Origin: Pseudomonas viridiflava
Lineage (GTDB): Bacteria; Pseudomonadota; Gammaproteobacteria; Pseudomonadales; Pseudomonadaceae
Assembly (NCBI RefSeq): GCF_900590885.1
Contig: NZ_UUON01000024.1
Coordinates: 310,001 to 374,000 of the forward strand
Length of the DNA: 64,000 bases
Reading direction: 5' to 3'
Shown: positions 8,799 to 18,669 of the stretch, one piece after another
How the letters are laid out: each line of letters starts with the position of its first letter
Position numbering within the stretch: position 1 is the first letter of the stretch
Position numbers and translations under genes: made by a program
Notes under the pieces: generated by a model
Told to the model about the DNA's origin: nothing
Databases searched by the model: none
The model's input: only the letters and a program-made list of their open reading frames with translations

Positions 8799-10304
8799 TC
8801 AGTTGTTGTACAGGTCGATGATCGCGCTGACCGCCTGGGTCTTGATCTTCGAGGAGTCGTTACGCGCCTGCTCGATCTTGTTCAGGTAGGCCTCGTCGAC
8901 ATCCCCGGTCACATACTTGCCGTCGAACACGGCGCAGTCGAACTCGGCGATCTTGATCTTGCCACCGCCGACCGCTTCGATCAGGTCCGGCAGGTCCTGA
9001 TAGATCAGCCAATCGGCGCCGATCAGGTCGGCAACGTCCTGGGTCGAACGGTTGTGGGCGATCAGTTCGTGGGCGCTCGGCATGTCGATACCGTACACGT
9101 TCGGGTAACGCACGGCAGGCGCTGCGGAACAGAAGTACACGTTCTTCGCACCGGCCTCGCGGGCCATCTGGATGATCTGCTTGCAGGTGGTGCCACGCAC
9201 GATGGAGTCATCCACCAGCATCACGTTCTTGCCACGGAATTCCAGCTCGATCGCATTGAGCTTCTGGCGCACCGACTTCTTGCGCGCAGCCTGGCCGGGC
9301 ATGATGAAGGTCCGGCCGATGTAGCGGTTCTTCACGAAGCCTTCGCGGAACTTGACGCCCAGGTGGTTGGCCAGCTCCAGCGCGGCGGTGCGGCTGGTGT
9401 CCGGGATCGGGATGACCACGTCGATGTCGTGCTCAGGACGCTCGCGCAGGATCTTCTCGGCCAGCTTCTCGCCCATGCGCAGGCGTGCCTTGTACACCGA
9501 AACACCGTCGATGATCGAATCCGGACGCGCCAGGTAGACGTGTTCGAAGATGCACGGGGTGAGTTTCGGTGCTACGGCGCACTGACGGGTGTGCAGCTTG
9601 CCATCTTCGGTGATGTACACCGCTTCGCCCGGCGCGAGGTCGCGGATCAGGGTGAAGCCCAGCACGTCCAGAGACACGCTTTCGGAAGCGATCATGTACT
9701 CGACGCCTTCGTCGGTGTGACGCTGGCCGAACACGATCGGACGGATGCCGTGGGGGTCGCGGAAACCGACGATACCGTAGCCGGTGATCATCGCCACGAC
9801 CGCGTAGCCACCGACGCAACGGTTGTGCACGTCGATCACGGCGGCGAACACGTCTTCTTCGGTCGGCTGCAGCTTGCCGCGCTGGGCCAGCTCGTGGGCG
9901 AACACGTTGAGCAACACTTCCGAGTCGGAACTGGTGTTGACGTGGCGCAGGTCAGATTCGTAAATCTCCTTGGCCAGCTGTTCAACGTTGGTCAGGTTAC
10001 CGTTGTGCGCCAGGGTGATGCCGTAAGGCGAGTTGACGTAAAACGGTTGAGCTTCTGCCGAAGTCGAGCTACCGGCAGTCGGGTAACGCACATGGCCAAT
10101 GCCCATGTGCCCGACCAGGCGCTGCATGTGACGCTGATGAAACACGTCACGTACCAGCCCATTGTCCTTGCGCAGGAATAACCGGCCGTCGTGGCTGGTC
10201 ACAATACCGGCAGCGTCCTGGCCGCGGTGCTGGAGGACGGTTAGCGCGTCATACAGCGCCTGATTGACGTTCGACTTACCGACGATACCGACGATGCCAC
10301 ACAT
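8799..10304 (-). CDS. purF: Amidophosphoribosyltransferase
   Basis: PurF catalyses the first committed step of purine synthesis, transferring glutamine nitrogen to PRPP. The start is placed at the ATG giving MCGIVGIVG, because removal of Met exposes the N-terminal nucleophile Cys of the class II glutaminase; the longer frame would bury it. AGGGG precedes this ATG. Further signatures are the glutaminase segment [17 protein letters not shown] and the PRPP loop [13 protein letters not shown]. The length of 501 residues is normal. cvpA lies immediately upstream, as in most gammaproteobacteria, and the two are probably co-transcribed. Confidence 0.97.
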   Translation of the reverse strand: MCGIVGIVGKSNVNQALYDALTVLQHRGQDAAGIVTSHDGRLFLRKDNGLVRDVFHQRHMQRLVGHMGIGHVRYPTAGSSTSAEAQPFYVNSPYGITLAHNGNLTNVEQLAKEIYESDLRHVNTSSDSEVLLNVFAHELAQRGKLQPTEEDVFAAVIDVHNRCVGGYAVVAMITGYGIVGFRDPHGIRPIVFGQRHTDEGVEYMIASESVSLDVLGFTLIRDLAPGEAVYITEDGKLHTRQCAVAPKLTPCIFEHVYLARPDSIIDGVSVYKARLRMGEKLAEKILRERPEHDIDVVIPIPDTSRTAALELANHLGVKFREGFVKNRYIGRTFIMPGQAARKKSVRQKLNAIELEFRGKNVMLVDDSIVRGTTCKQIIQMAREAGAKNVYFCSAAPAVRYPNVYGIDMPSAHELIAHNRSTQDVADLIGADWLIYQDLPDLIEAVGGGKIKIAEFDCAVFDGKYVTGDVDEAYLNKIEQARNDSSKIKTQAVSAIIDLYNN

Positions 10305-10345
10305 GCGACGCAACCCCTACTTAATGAATCTTGACTGAACACAGC

Positions 10346-10903
10346 TTACTGAGGCGTTTTGGCCGGTAAGAGGTGTTCCTTGAACGGAAGATCAGCGGGT
10401 ACGCTGATTCCGCTGGCCAGCCACTGACTGCTCCACCCCAAAATGAGGTTTTTGGACCAATCTGCAACCAATAGAAATTTTGGCACGAGTACCGACTCCT
10501 GCCACCACGAATCCTGCTGTACCGGCCCCAGGCTCAACAGCCCGACCGCCACAACCACCAGCAACGCGCCACGCGCAGCGCCGAAGGCCATGCCGAGAAA
10601 TCGATCGGTCCCGGAGAGGCCGGTGACACGTATCAACTCGCCAATAAGATAATTGACCATTGCCCCCACCAGCAGCGTGGCGATGAACATGATGGCGCAG
10701 CCCGCGATGACGCGAGCCGAAGGTGTCTCGATGTATCCGGCCAGGTAGACAGACAGTGAACCACCGAACATCCAGGCTACGACTCCTGCGATGATCCAGG
10801 TCAGCAACGACAGTGCTTCTTTTACGAAGCCGCGGCTTAGACTGATCAAAGCGGAGATGGCGACGATTGCAACAATCGCCCAATCAACCCAGGTAAATGG
10901 CAC
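10346..10903 (-). CDS. cvpA: CvpA family inner-membrane protein
   Basis: The 185-residue protein has four hydrophobic segments and opens with MPFTWVDWAIVAIVAISALI, the typical CvpA start (a short lead, then WxDxxI in the first helix). SRGFVKEALSL after helix one is also characteristic. CvpA was first noted for colicin V production in E. coli and is linked to envelope stress resistance; its biochemical role is unsettled. It is 41 bases upstream of purF, the conserved cvpA-purF pair. A perfect REP palindrome lies between it and the upstream SPOR gene. Confidence 0.92.
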   Translation of the reverse strand: MPFTWVDWAIVAIVAISALISLSRGFVKEALSLLTWIIAGVVAWMFGGSLSVYLAGYIETPSARVIAGCAIMFIATLLVGAMVNYLIGELIRVTGLSGTDRFLGMAFGAARGALLVVVAVGLLSLGPVQQDSWWQESVLVPKFLLVADWSKNLILGWSSQWLASGISVPADLPFKEHLLPAKTPQ

Positions 10904-11028
10904 GTTTGAGCCTACGGACGGATAAGGCGGCGCATTTTAGCAGAGCGCCGGGCTATCGGTAAGCGGTGATTACGACCGCTTTGCAAATCAGTAGTTTGTG
11001 GCGAGCGAACCCGATTTCAACCCCACCA

Positions 11029-11072
11029 CAAACCAATGTGGGAGGGGGCAAGCCCCCTCCCACATTGGTTTG
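11029..11072. repeat. Perfect REP palindrome with 21-bp arms
   Basis: Two 21-base arms, exact reverse complements, flank a 2-base loop (AA). The inner core is TGTGGGAGGGGGC, the P. fluorescens REP core. It lies between the SPOR gene stop (11098) and the cvpA start (10903), inside an otherwise continuous minus-strand gene order. Confidence 0.9.
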
Positions 11073-11097
11073 CATTCCAGGCTGAAACCCTGCGAAC

Positions 11098-11760
11098 TCA
11101 GCCGCGCTCAGGCTGGAATCGGGTCACGAAACCCTTGAGGTTCTGCTGGCGATCCAGCAGGTCCCGCAGGCGATCCGCCTCGGCGCGCTCGATCAGCGGC
11201 CCGATAAAGACGCGATTCTTGCCATCGGCGCTGCGGATATAGGCGTTGTAACCCTGGCTACGCAGCTTTTTCTGCAGCGCGTCCGCCCCCTCACGGCTGC
11301 CCAGGCTGGCGACTTGAATCGACCAACTGATCGGCAGCCCATTCGGATCGATTCGGCTTTGACCCACATCCGGCTTGCCCGGTGCGGCAGGCTGTGGCGC
11401 CACCGGCTTGGGCGCCGGTGCTGGCGCAACGGGCTTGGCAGCCGCGACTGGCGCAGTCGGAGCCGGCTTGACCACCGGCACGCTTGGCTGCACCGGCATC
11501 GACGGTGCCTGCTGCGCAGCCACTTCGTCGTCGCTCGGCACAGGCTCTTCTTCCGGCAGGGCCTGGGGCTCGGGCACCACCACTGGCTCAACCTGCACTT
11601 GCGGCACTGCTGGCGCCTGGGGCGCAGCCGGTGCTTCAACCACTACCTGGCGCTCTTCATCCTGACGGGAGAACAGCATCGGCAGAAAAATCACCGCCAA
11701 TGCCACCAGAACCAGGGCTCCGACCATTCGCTGCTTATATGCGCTATCCAGTAATGCCAT
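11098..11760 (-). CDS. SPOR-domain inner-membrane protein (DedD-like)
   Basis: The 220-residue protein has a short cytoplasmic N-terminus, one membrane helix (MVGALVLVALAVIFLPMLF), a long Pro/Ala/Val-rich periplasmic linker, and a C-terminal SPOR domain starting about WSIQVASLGSREGA. SPOR domains bind denuded glycan strands at the division septum, so a cell-division role like that of DedD is likely. The ATG at 11760 ([11 protein letters not shown]) is chosen over a longer frame because it matches the family N-terminus; it overlaps the folC 3' end by 17 bases. The position between folC and cvpA is conserved in Pseudomonas. Confidence 0.9.
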   Translation of the reverse strand: MALLDSAYKQRMVGALVLVALAVIFLPMLFSRQDEERQVVVEAPAAPQAPAVPQVQVEPVVVPEPQALPEEEPVPSDDEVAAQQAPSMPVQPSVPVVKPAPTAPVAAAKPVAPAPAPKPVAPQPAAPGKPDVGQSRIDPNGLPISWSIQVASLGSREGADALQKKLRSQGYNAYIRSADGKNRVFIGPLIERAEADRLRDLLDRQQNLKGFVTRFQPERG

Positions 11761-13051
11761 GTGCAGCTTCCTCCGTGGAGCGCCGGGCCAACCATTCGAG
11801 CGCCTCGGCAACACAATAAAATGATCCGAACAACAGAATCTCGTCGTCGGCCGTTGCCACCGCACACTGTGCCTCAAGGGCAGCCGTTACGCTTGCATAC
11901 GACGCCACCGGCGCACCAAGGTTCTGCAAGGCCACGTCCAACTCGGCGGCCGGGCGGCTGCGCGGCGAATCCAGGGGGGCCACTGCCCACGCCTGGACGC
12001 TGCCCAGCAACGGTGCGACCACGCCCTCCAGATCCTTGTCCGCGAGCAGGCCGAATACCGCAAGGCGACGACCGACCGGCGGCGTGCGCGCCAGGCGCTT
12101 GGCCAGGTACTCGGCCGCATGTGGGTTGTGGCCCACGTCCAGCAGCAGGTTCAGGCGCTTGCCTTGCCATTCGAATGCACGACGATCCAGGCGCCCGACC
12201 ACGCGGGTTGCCAGCAATGTCGCCGCAATCTGCTCGGCATCCCACGGCAGATCCAGCAACAGGTAGGCCTGCAGCGCCAGCGCGGCGTTTTCCATCGGCA
12301 GGTTCAACAGCGGCAGGTCGCGCAACTCCACGGCCTGACCGTGCGCATCACGCCCGCGCCACTGCCAGTGCTGGTCACCGATATCAAGGCTGAATTCACG
12401 ACCGCGAAGGTAGAACGGGCAACCCAGCTCGCGCACCTTGTCCAGCAGGGTGTGCGGCGGGTCGATATCGCCGCAGAGGGCAGGCTTGCCCTGGCGGAAA
12501 ATCCCGGCCTTTTCGTAGGCCACGGACTCGCGGGTGTCACCCAGGTAGTCGGCATGGTCCACGCCGATGCTGGTCACCAGCGCCAGATCGGCATCCACTA
12601 CATTGACCGTGTCCAGACGCCCACCCAGGCCCACTTCCAGAACGACCACATCCAGCTGCGCGCGCTCAAACAGCCAGAACGCCGCCAGGGTGCCCATCTC
12701 GAAGTAAGTCAGGGAAATCTCGCCCCGGCCCGCATCCAGTGCGGCGAAGGCTTCGCAGAGCTGCTCGTCAGTGGCTTCGACGCCATTGAGTTGCACCCGC
12801 TCGTTATAGCGCAGCAGGTGCGGCGAGTTGTACACGCCCACCTTCAGCCCCTGGGCCTGCAGCAGCGCCGCGACAAAGGCACAGGTAGAGCCTTTGCCGT
12901 TAGTGCCGGTCACCGTGACGACGCGCGGTGCCGGACGCCCCAACCCAAGGCGGGCCGCTACCTGTTGCGAGCGCTCCAGGCCCATGTCGATGGCTGACGG
13001 ATGCAACTGCTCAAGGTAGGCGAGCCATTCGCCAAGGGTACGTTGGGTCAT
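11744..13051 (-). CDS. folC: Dihydrofolate synthase / folylpolyglutamate synthase
   Basis: The 435-residue bifunctional Mur-ligase-family enzyme adds glutamate to dihydropteroate and extends the polyglutamate tail of folates. It shows the P-loop [15 protein letters not shown], the conserved [28 protein letters not shown], and the C-terminal ligase segment [16 protein letters not shown]. The start overlaps the accD stop by four bases and the 3' end overlaps the SPOR gene, so accD-folC-SPOR is a tightly coupled unit. Length is normal for the family. Confidence 0.96.
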   Translation of the reverse strand: MTQRTLGEWLAYLEQLHPSAIDMGLERSQQVAARLGLGRPAPRVVTVTGTNGKGSTCAFVAALLQAQGLKVGVYNSPHLLRYNERVQLNGVEATDEQLCEAFAALDAGRGEISLTYFEMGTLAAFWLFERAQLDVVVLEVGLGGRLDTVNVVDADLALVTSIGVDHADYLGDTRESVAYEKAGIFRQGKPALCGDIDPPHTLLDKVRELGCPFYLRGREFSLDIGDQHWQWRGRDAHGQAVELRDLPLLNLPMENAALALQAYLLLDLPWDAEQIAATLLATRVVGRLDRRAFEWQGKRLNLLLDVGHNPHAAEYLAKRLARTPPVGRRLAVFGLLADKDLEGVVAPLLGSVQAWAVAPLDSPRSRPAAELDVALQNLGAPVASYASVTAALEAQCAVATADDEILLFGSFYCVAEALEWLARRSTEEAAHGITG

Positions 13052-13968
13052 AGGTTTGCAGGCACCGGCGGCACGACGATCGGCTCGACTTTAGGTGCAA
13101 CGTACACCGGCGTCGGCAGGCCCATCATTTGCGCCAGCAGGTTACCCAGGCGTGGGCGCAGTTCGCCGCGTGGCACGATCAGGTCGATCGCGCCATGCTC
13201 CAGCAGGAACTCGCTGCGCTGGAAGCCTTCCGGCAGTTTTTCGCGCACGGTCTGCTCGATCACGCGCGGGCCGGCAAAGCCGATCAGGGCTTTTGGCTCA
13301 CCGACGATCACGTCACCCAGCATTGCCAGGCTGGCGGAAACGCCGCCGTAGACCGGGTCGGTCAGCACGGAGATGAACGGGATACCCTCTTCACGCAGAC
13401 GCGCCAGTACCGCAGAAGTCTTGGCCATTTGCATCAGGGAGATCAGGGCTTCCTGCATACGCGCACCACCGGAGGCGGCGAAGCAGATCATCGGGCAACG
13501 GTTTTCCAGGGCGTAGTTGGCGGCGCGCACAAAGCGCTCGCCGACGATGGCCCCCATGGAACCGCCCATGAAGGAGAACTCGAACGCCGAGACAACAACC
13601 GGCATACCCAGCAGCTTGCCGCTGACGCTAATCAGTGCGTCTTTTTCACCGGTCTGCTTCTGGGCGCCGACCAGGCGGTCCTTGTACTTCTTGCTGTCGC
13701 GGAACTTGAGACGGTCAACCGGCTCCAGGTCTGCGCCCAGCTCGTTGCGGCCATCGGCGTCGAGGAAGATGTCGATGCGGGCGCGAGCGCCGATACGCAT
13801 GTGGTGGTTGCACTTGGGGCAAACATCCAGGGTCTTTTCCAGCTCGGGGCGGTACAGCACCGCGTCGCAGGATGGGCACTTGTGCCACAGACCTTCAGGA
13901 ACCGAGCTTTTTTTCACCTCGGAACGCATGATCGAAGGGATCAGTTTGTCTACTAACCAGTTGCTCAT
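13048..13968 (-). CDS. accD: Acetyl-CoA carboxylase carboxyltransferase, beta subunit
   Basis: AccD forms, with AccA, the carboxyltransferase that moves CO2 from biotin to acetyl-CoA in the first step of fatty acid synthesis. The 306-residue protein has the N-terminal four-Cys zinc ribbon (Cys31, 34, 50, 53 in HKCPSC and DVCPKC) and the crotonase-like core with [11 protein letters not shown] and [14 protein letters not shown] lies before the ATG at 13968. It is coupled to folC by a 4-base overlap. The 244-base gap to trpF contains a hairpin at the trpF 3' end (about 14191-14214) but no clear terminator. Confidence 0.97.
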   Translation of the reverse strand: MSNWLVDKLIPSIMRSEVKKSSVPEGLWHKCPSCDAVLYRPELEKTLDVCPKCNHHMRIGARARIDIFLDADGRNELGADLEPVDRLKFRDSKKYKDRLVGAQKQTGEKDALISVSGKLLGMPVVVSAFEFSFMGGSMGAIVGERFVRAANYALENRCPMICFAASGGARMQEALISLMQMAKTSAVLARLREEGIPFISVLTDPVYGGVSASLAMLGDVIVGEPKALIGFAGPRVIEQTVREKLPEGFQRSEFLLEHGAIDLIVPRGELRPRLGNLLAQMMGLPTPVYVAPKVEPIVVPPVPANL

Positions 13969-14212
13969 GCTTTCTTTCTCCAGTACCGGTGGCTTGAACT
14001 CAGCCCCGCGTATGCCCTTGAGCTAAATTCATATGTGGCGATGACGCATGCTGGACGGGGTCAGACGTTCGACCGGCCATTTCCCGCATGCCTCCTCAGC
14101 CTTCCAGACAACCTGCCAGTGCAGGGTTGCCACTTCGTTTCCAGGCCACCCACAGGCGGCGCCGGGCTGTTTTACACAGTGGTAGTTATGGACGGCGGCA
14201 GACTGCCAGCCG

Positions 14213-14833
14213 TCACATCACGCGCACAGCCTGCATAAATGCGCGAATCTTGTCGTGATCCTTGATGCCCTTGCCCTGCTCCACTCCGCCGCTGACATCC
14301 ACGGCATACGGCCGAACCTGCTGGATCGCCGCCGCGACATTTGCGGGGTTGAGGCCACCGGCCAGGATGATGGGCTTGCTCAGCCCCTCGGGAATCAGCG
14401 ACCAATCGAACGCCTCACCGGTACCACCGGGCACGCCTTCGACATACGTATCCAACAGAACCCCCCGCGCGCCACGATAAGCGGCGCATGCAGCGGCGAT
14501 GTCGTCACCGGCCTTGACCCGCAACGCCTTGATGTACGGGCGCTGGTAGCTTTCGCATTCGTCCGGGGTTTCATCACCGTGAAACTGCAACATATCCAGC
14601 GGCACGGCATCCAGGGTTTCGTTGAGTTCACAACGGCTGGCGTTGACGAACAGGCCCACGGTGGTCACGAACGGCGGCAAAGAGGCAATGATCGCCCGAG
14701 CCTGCAACACATTCACCGCCCGTGGACTCTTGGCGTAAAACACGAAACCGATGGCATCGGCCCCCGCCTCGACTGCCGCCAGCGCGTCTTCTATGCGGGT
14801 AATCCCGCAAATCTTGCTGCGAACGGCTGGCAT
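14213..14833 (-). CDS. trpF: Phosphoribosylanthranilate isomerase
   Basis: The 206-residue TIM-barrel enzyme isomerises phosphoribosylanthranilate in tryptophan synthesis. Catalytic Cys9 sits in [11 protein letters not shown], and the acid in [17 protein letters not shown] and the phosphate-binding AGGLNPANV and [15 protein letters not shown] are present. Pseudomonas keeps trpF away from other trp genes, next to truA and accD, as here. Its stop is part of a perfect GC-rich hairpin (GACGGC/GCCGTC outer arms) that could end or stabilise the transcript. Confidence 0.96.
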   Translation of the reverse strand: MPAVRSKICGITRIEDALAAVEAGADAIGFVFYAKSPRAVNVLQARAIIASLPPFVTTVGLFVNASRCELNETLDAVPLDMLQFHGDETPDECESYQRPYIKALRVKAGDDIAAACAAYRGARGVLLDTYVEGVPGGTGEAFDWSLIPEGLSKPIILAGGLNPANVAAAIQQVRPYAVDVSGGVEQGKGIKDHDKIRAFMQAVRVM

Positions 14834-14897
14834 ATCGTAGAAACCTCAGGGGTTGAACCGAGAAAGTCCCGGATGGTAACAAAAGCTTTTCCGGGCG

Positions 14898-15722
14898 TCA
14901 GCCGCCAAGTTCGCTGAAACCTGTGAGGAAGTGTGGCCCGATGAACCGCTCGGGCAGTTCGAACTCATCGCGATACTCCACATCCACCAGGTACAGGCCG
15001 AACGGATGCGCCGTCACCCCGCCGGTACGGCGTACGCGACTGTCCAGCACTTCCTTGGCCCATTCGACCGGACGCTCACCGGTGCCGATGGTCATCAGCA
15101 CGCCGGCAATGTTTCGTACCATATGGTGCAGGAATGCCCCGGCGCGGATATCCAGCACGATCATCTTGCCGTGGCGGGTTACACGCAGGTGGTGGACTTC
15201 CTTGATCGGCGACTTGGCCTGGCACTGGCCGGCACGGAAAGCACTGAAATCATGCACGCCGACCAGATGTTGCGCGGCCTCGGCCATGCGCTCGGCATCC
15301 AGCGGGCGGTGGTTCCAGGTGATTTCTTGGTTGAGGTGCGCCGGGCGGATCTGGTCGTTGTAGATCACATAGCGGTAACGCCGGGCGATGGCCTTGAAGC
15401 GCGCATGAAAATGCGCAGGCATGACCTTGGCCCAACTGACGCTGACGTCATGGGGCAAATTGATATTGGCGCCCATCACCCAGGCTTTCATGGTGCGCTC
15501 GGCCTGGGTGTCGAAGTGCACCACTTGACCACAGGCATGCACGCCGGCGTCAGTGCGCCCGGCGCACATCAGCGAGACCGGCGAGTCGGCGACTTTCGAC
15601 AGAGCCTTCTCCAGGGTTTCCTGCACCGTCAGCACGCCGGACGCCTGACGCTGCCAGCCGCGATAGCGCGAGCCTTTGTATTCCACGCCGAGGGCGATGC
15701 GATAAAAGCCTGCGGCCGCCAT
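14898..15722 (-). CDS. truA: tRNA pseudouridine(38-40) synthase
   Basis: TruA converts uridines 38, 39 and 40 of the tRNA anticodon arm to pseudouridine. The catalytic Asp is in LMCAGRTDAGVHACGQV and the family motifs YRGWQRQ, FHARFKAIARRYRY and GAFLHHMVRNIAG are present. The frame can be extended to a TTG at 15779, but a TATAAT box lies at 15788-15793, only about eight bases upstream of that TTG, so the ATG at 15722 (MAAAGFYRIALG) is used; it has no strong ribosome-binding site, so the start is moderately uncertain. Confidence 0.93.
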   Translation of the reverse strand: MAAAGFYRIALGVEYKGSRYRGWQRQASGVLTVQETLEKALSKVADSPVSLMCAGRTDAGVHACGQVVHFDTQAERTMKAWVMGANINLPHDVSVSWAKVMPAHFHARFKAIARRYRYVIYNDQIRPAHLNQEITWNHRPLDAERMAEAAQHLVGVHDFSAFRAGQCQAKSPIKEVHHLRVTRHGKMIVLDIRAGAFLHHMVRNIAGVLMTIGTGERPVEWAKEVLDSRVRRTGGVTAHPFGLYLVDVEYRDEFELPERFIGPHFLTGFSELGG

Positions 15723-15844
15723 TTCGGCGGCCGCGTTATCTATATTTGCCAAGAACTGAGAGCCTGATGAGTTGCGCAAAGGCGGCCATTATAAAGGCGG
15801 CGACTGCATGGCGGGCGCTTTTGTTAAGGATTGATGCGATGCAA

Positions 15845-15949
15845 ATGTGGGAGGGGGCTTGCCCCCGATTGCGGTTTGCCAGTCGACACATCATTGACTG
15901 TGCTGCCGTCATCGGGGGCAAGTCGAATCGTCGCACCGCCCCTCCCACA
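15845..15949. repeat. REPIN with one variant arm
   Basis: Two inverted REP arms: a canonical TGTGGGAGGGGGCTTGCCCC arm at 15846-15869 and, about 40 bases on, an inverted arm at 15911-15949 whose loop is enlarged by a GTCGAATCGTCGCACCG-type insert. The element fills the truA-fimV gap. The 39-base variant arm recurs at 39122-39160. Confidence 0.85.
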
Positions 15950-15967
15950 CTGGTCCTGCAATGCGCA

Positions 15968-18508
15968 TCAAATGCGGCCGAGCATTTCCTTGGCTTCGCC
16001 GCGCTGTACCTCGTTACCTTCGGTCAGCACTTCGGAGAGGATATCCCGCGCACCGTCACTGTCGCCCATGTCGATATAGGCCTGGGCCAGGTCGAGCTTG
16101 GTGGCGACTTCGTCGGTGCCGGACAGGAAATCGAATTCCGGCTCATCGCCGCCCATCGCTGCGTCTTCAGCGGTGAAAGACGGCTCGATAGGCGGATGCT
16201 CCAGGCTCTGGGACAGACGATCCAGCTCGGCATTCACATCGTCCAGCTCCGACGCAAAGGCGTCAGGCTCGGCGGCGGTTTGCGGCTCGTCGGCCAGGGA
16301 CAGATCGAAATCCTCCGGCAGCTCGAAGTCATCGGGTGCCGCAGGCGTCAGGGTCGGTGGCTCGGCCGCCGGCACGTCCTTCATCTGGTCTTCAAGACCC
16401 GAGAGGAAGTCGTCGTCGGACTGCGAAGACGTCGGCGCATCCAGCTGCAAGTCCAGGTCAAAGTCCGACAGCTCATCCGGGGTGGCCTTGGCTTCGGTCT
16501 GTTCCTGCAGCAGCGACTCGAACGTCGGCTGATCGTCCTTGACCTCGGCTGGTGACGCCGCTTCCAGATCATCCAGGCTCAAATCAAAATCGGTGTCGAA
16601 CGCATCCGGCTCAGCGGCAGCCGGCTTGTCTTCGAGCAAGTCCTTCACGTACTGGGCGTCGAGGGCAGCCGCGGCGACGGCGGCACTGACACCCGCCGCC
16701 AGTACGGCCATGGCCGGGAAGCGGCTCTTGAGCTGCTCGACCTGGGCATGGTTTTCACCATTGGCCACCAGCTGACGCTCCTGGGTGACAAAGCCGTCCT
16801 TGTCGTTTTGCAGACCGTAGACTTCCATCAGCTTCAAACGCAGGTCGCTGCGCTTGGGCTCATGCTTGATCGCCTGTTCCAACACGTCTGCGGCCTGGTT
16901 CAAATGGCCACGGTCGATAAGCGACTGCGCTTGCGCCAGCGCATCGTTGGCGTTTTGCGGCGCAACGGCGACAGCCAGCGGCGCGAGCACGGACGCGACG
17001 GTCGGCACCACCACTGCCGGCTCAATCACCGGTGCCGGCGACGGTGCGGCAGCCAGCTTGACGCTCGGCGGCGGCACTTCCAGGCCTTCAAAGCTGTCTG
17101 GCGGCAGGTCGTGGTCGATATTCGAGGTGAACACCGGCTCTTCCGCCAGCGCCCGCGCCATGCGCAGGTGTTTTTCTTCCTCGCGGCGGGCATTGCGATG
17201 GCGCGCCCACAACAGCAGGAGCAACAGCACCAGCAGGCCTGCGGCACCACCCACCACACCCAGTACGACTGGATTGGTCAGCAGGTCGTTGAATTTACCT
17301 TCAGTGGCAGCAGGTGCGGCGTCCGGCTTGATCGGCTCCGGCGCGGGAGCGGCTGCAGCCGGTGCAACCTCGGGCGCTGCCGGAGTGCTTGCAGGCTGGC
17401 CTGCCAATTGAGCCGGCATCGCTGGCGTCGCCTGCGCGGCCGGGTCACCTTTTTCCGCTTGCAGACGGGCCAGTTGATCGTTTTTCAGTTGAATCAGTTT
17501 TTGCAGTTTGTCCAACTGGCTTTGCAGGTCGGCCGCGCGGCTTTTCAGCTCGGCGTTGTCACGGCGAGTGGTGTCGAGTTCTTCCTGGGTCATTGCCAGC
17601 TTGTCGCTCAGGGCCTGGCTGTCGCCGGCATTGCCCTTCGCGCCCTTCTTGGCCGCTTGTGCCGAGACCAGGCTCAGGTTGTCCTTGGCATTGGTAGTGG
17701 CCGGTGCATTGCCGGCCTCGGTGCGCCGGGTGGCGTCGAGTTGCTGCTTGCCCGCCACTTGATTGGTCGCCGTGCGCCGGCCCTGACGCCAGGCCGCGTT
17801 CTGCGCGGAGACTTCGGCAATCGCCTCGGGTTGCGGCAGGCTGGTGGCTTGTACGCGGTCAGGGAGACGCAGCACCTGGCCGGTTTTCAGGCGGTTGATA
17901 TTGCCGTCGATAAAGGCATCCGGGTTGAGCGCCTGGATAGCCAGCATGGTTTGCTGGACCGACGCACCGTTGCGATTCTTTTCAGCAATTTCCCACAAGG
18001 TATCCCGAGCAGTCGTGGTGTGCTGGGCAGGTTTGGCGGCGGCCGGCGCAGTCAAACGCGGTGCCGGCGCCGAAGCGCTGGCGGCAGGAGCGGGTGCCGA
18101 CTGATCAAACTTGGCCGGATCAAGCAGCACGCTGTAGTCGCGCATCAGGCGGCCATTGGGCCATTGCACCTGCAGCAGGAAACGCACATAGGAATCGGGG
18201 AGAGGCTTGCTGGAGGTGACGCGCACCACGCTACGGCCGCTGGGGTTGACCACCGGTGTAAACGTCAAGTCATTGAGAAACGCCTGGCGGTCCACACCTG
18301 CATCCACAAAGGCCTGGGAGGACGCCAGGCTCGGCGTGATCTCGGCAGCCGTGAGGCCACCGACATCGAGCAATTCGATCTCCACCGACAACGGCTGGTT
18401 CAACTTCGACTTGAGGGTCATCTCCCCCAGCTGCAGCGCCTGCGCCATACCGGAGGACAGCGCCGAGGCGGCCGCTATTGCTAACACCAGTTTGCGAACT
18501 TGAACCAT
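15968..18508 (-). CDS. fimV: FimV: polar hub protein, LysM and TPR domains
   Basis: The 846-residue protein has a signal peptide ending near SGMAQA, an N-terminal periplasmic FimV domain, a peptidoglycan-binding LysM segment (about residues 170-230, TARDTLWEIAEKNR), a coiled coil (MTQEELDTTRRDNAEL), one membrane helix (NPVVLGVVGGAAGLLVLLLL), TPR repeats, a long acidic low-complexity stretch and a C-terminal FimV motif (LAQAYIDMGDSDGARDIL). In P. aeruginosa FimV localises type IV pilus and chemosensory proteins to the pole and raises cAMP. The ATG at 18508 after GGATGAGG is preferred over a longer frame because it directly precedes the signal peptide. REPIN DNA follows the stop. Confidence 0.93.
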   Translation of the reverse strand: MVQVRKLVLAIAAASALSSGMAQALQLGEMTLKSKLNQPLSVEIELLDVGGLTAAEITPSLASSQAFVDAGVDRQAFLNDLTFTPVVNPSGRSVVRVTSSKPLPDSYVRFLLQVQWPNGRLMRDYSVLLDPAKFDQSAPAPAASASAPAPRLTAPAAAKPAQHTTTARDTLWEIAEKNRNGASVQQTMLAIQALNPDAFIDGNINRLKTGQVLRLPDRVQATSLPQPEAIAEVSAQNAAWRQGRRTATNQVAGKQQLDATRRTEAGNAPATTNAKDNLSLVSAQAAKKGAKGNAGDSQALSDKLAMTQEELDTTRRDNAELKSRAADLQSQLDKLQKLIQLKNDQLARLQAEKGDPAAQATPAMPAQLAGQPASTPAAPEVAPAAAAPAPEPIKPDAAPAATEGKFNDLLTNPVVLGVVGGAAGLLVLLLLLLWARHRNARREEEKHLRMARALAEEPVFTSNIDHDLPPDSFEGLEVPPPSVKLAAAPSPAPVIEPAVVVPTVASVLAPLAVAVAPQNANDALAQAQSLIDRGHLNQAADVLEQAIKHEPKRSDLRLKLMEVYGLQNDKDGFVTQERQLVANGENHAQVEQLKSRFPAMAVLAAGVSAAVAAAALDAQYVKDLLEDKPAAAEPDAFDTDFDLSLDDLEAASPAEVKDDQPTFESLLQEQTEAKATPDELSDFDLDLQLDAPTSSQSDDDFLSGLEDQMKDVPAAEPPTLTPAAPDDFELPEDFDLSLADEPQTAAEPDAFASELDDVNAELDRLSQSLEHPPIEPSFTAEDAAMGGDEPEFDFLSGTDEVATKLDLAQAYIDMGDSDGARDILSEVLTEGNEVQRGEAKEMLGRI

Positions 18509-18669
18509 AGCCTCATCCTTTGTTTGAACACTCCCCGGCCTGCGAGAAGGTTGGTAACCGCTGCCATAAGGCATGGCGAGCCGATAGGTCACCGACACGC
18601 TTCTGTTCCGCTTCCGGCCAAGCATAGCGCCTGGCTAGAATCAATCTACAAATTGCCGCCAAGTATCTT

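Noticed and set aside
15723..15779. TTG start for truA at 15779
   Set aside because: It would lie only about eight bases from a TATAAT box, leaving no room for a leader.
16748..18484. 578-codon plus-strand frame
   Set aside because: Antisense to fimV; low-complexity shadow without motifs.
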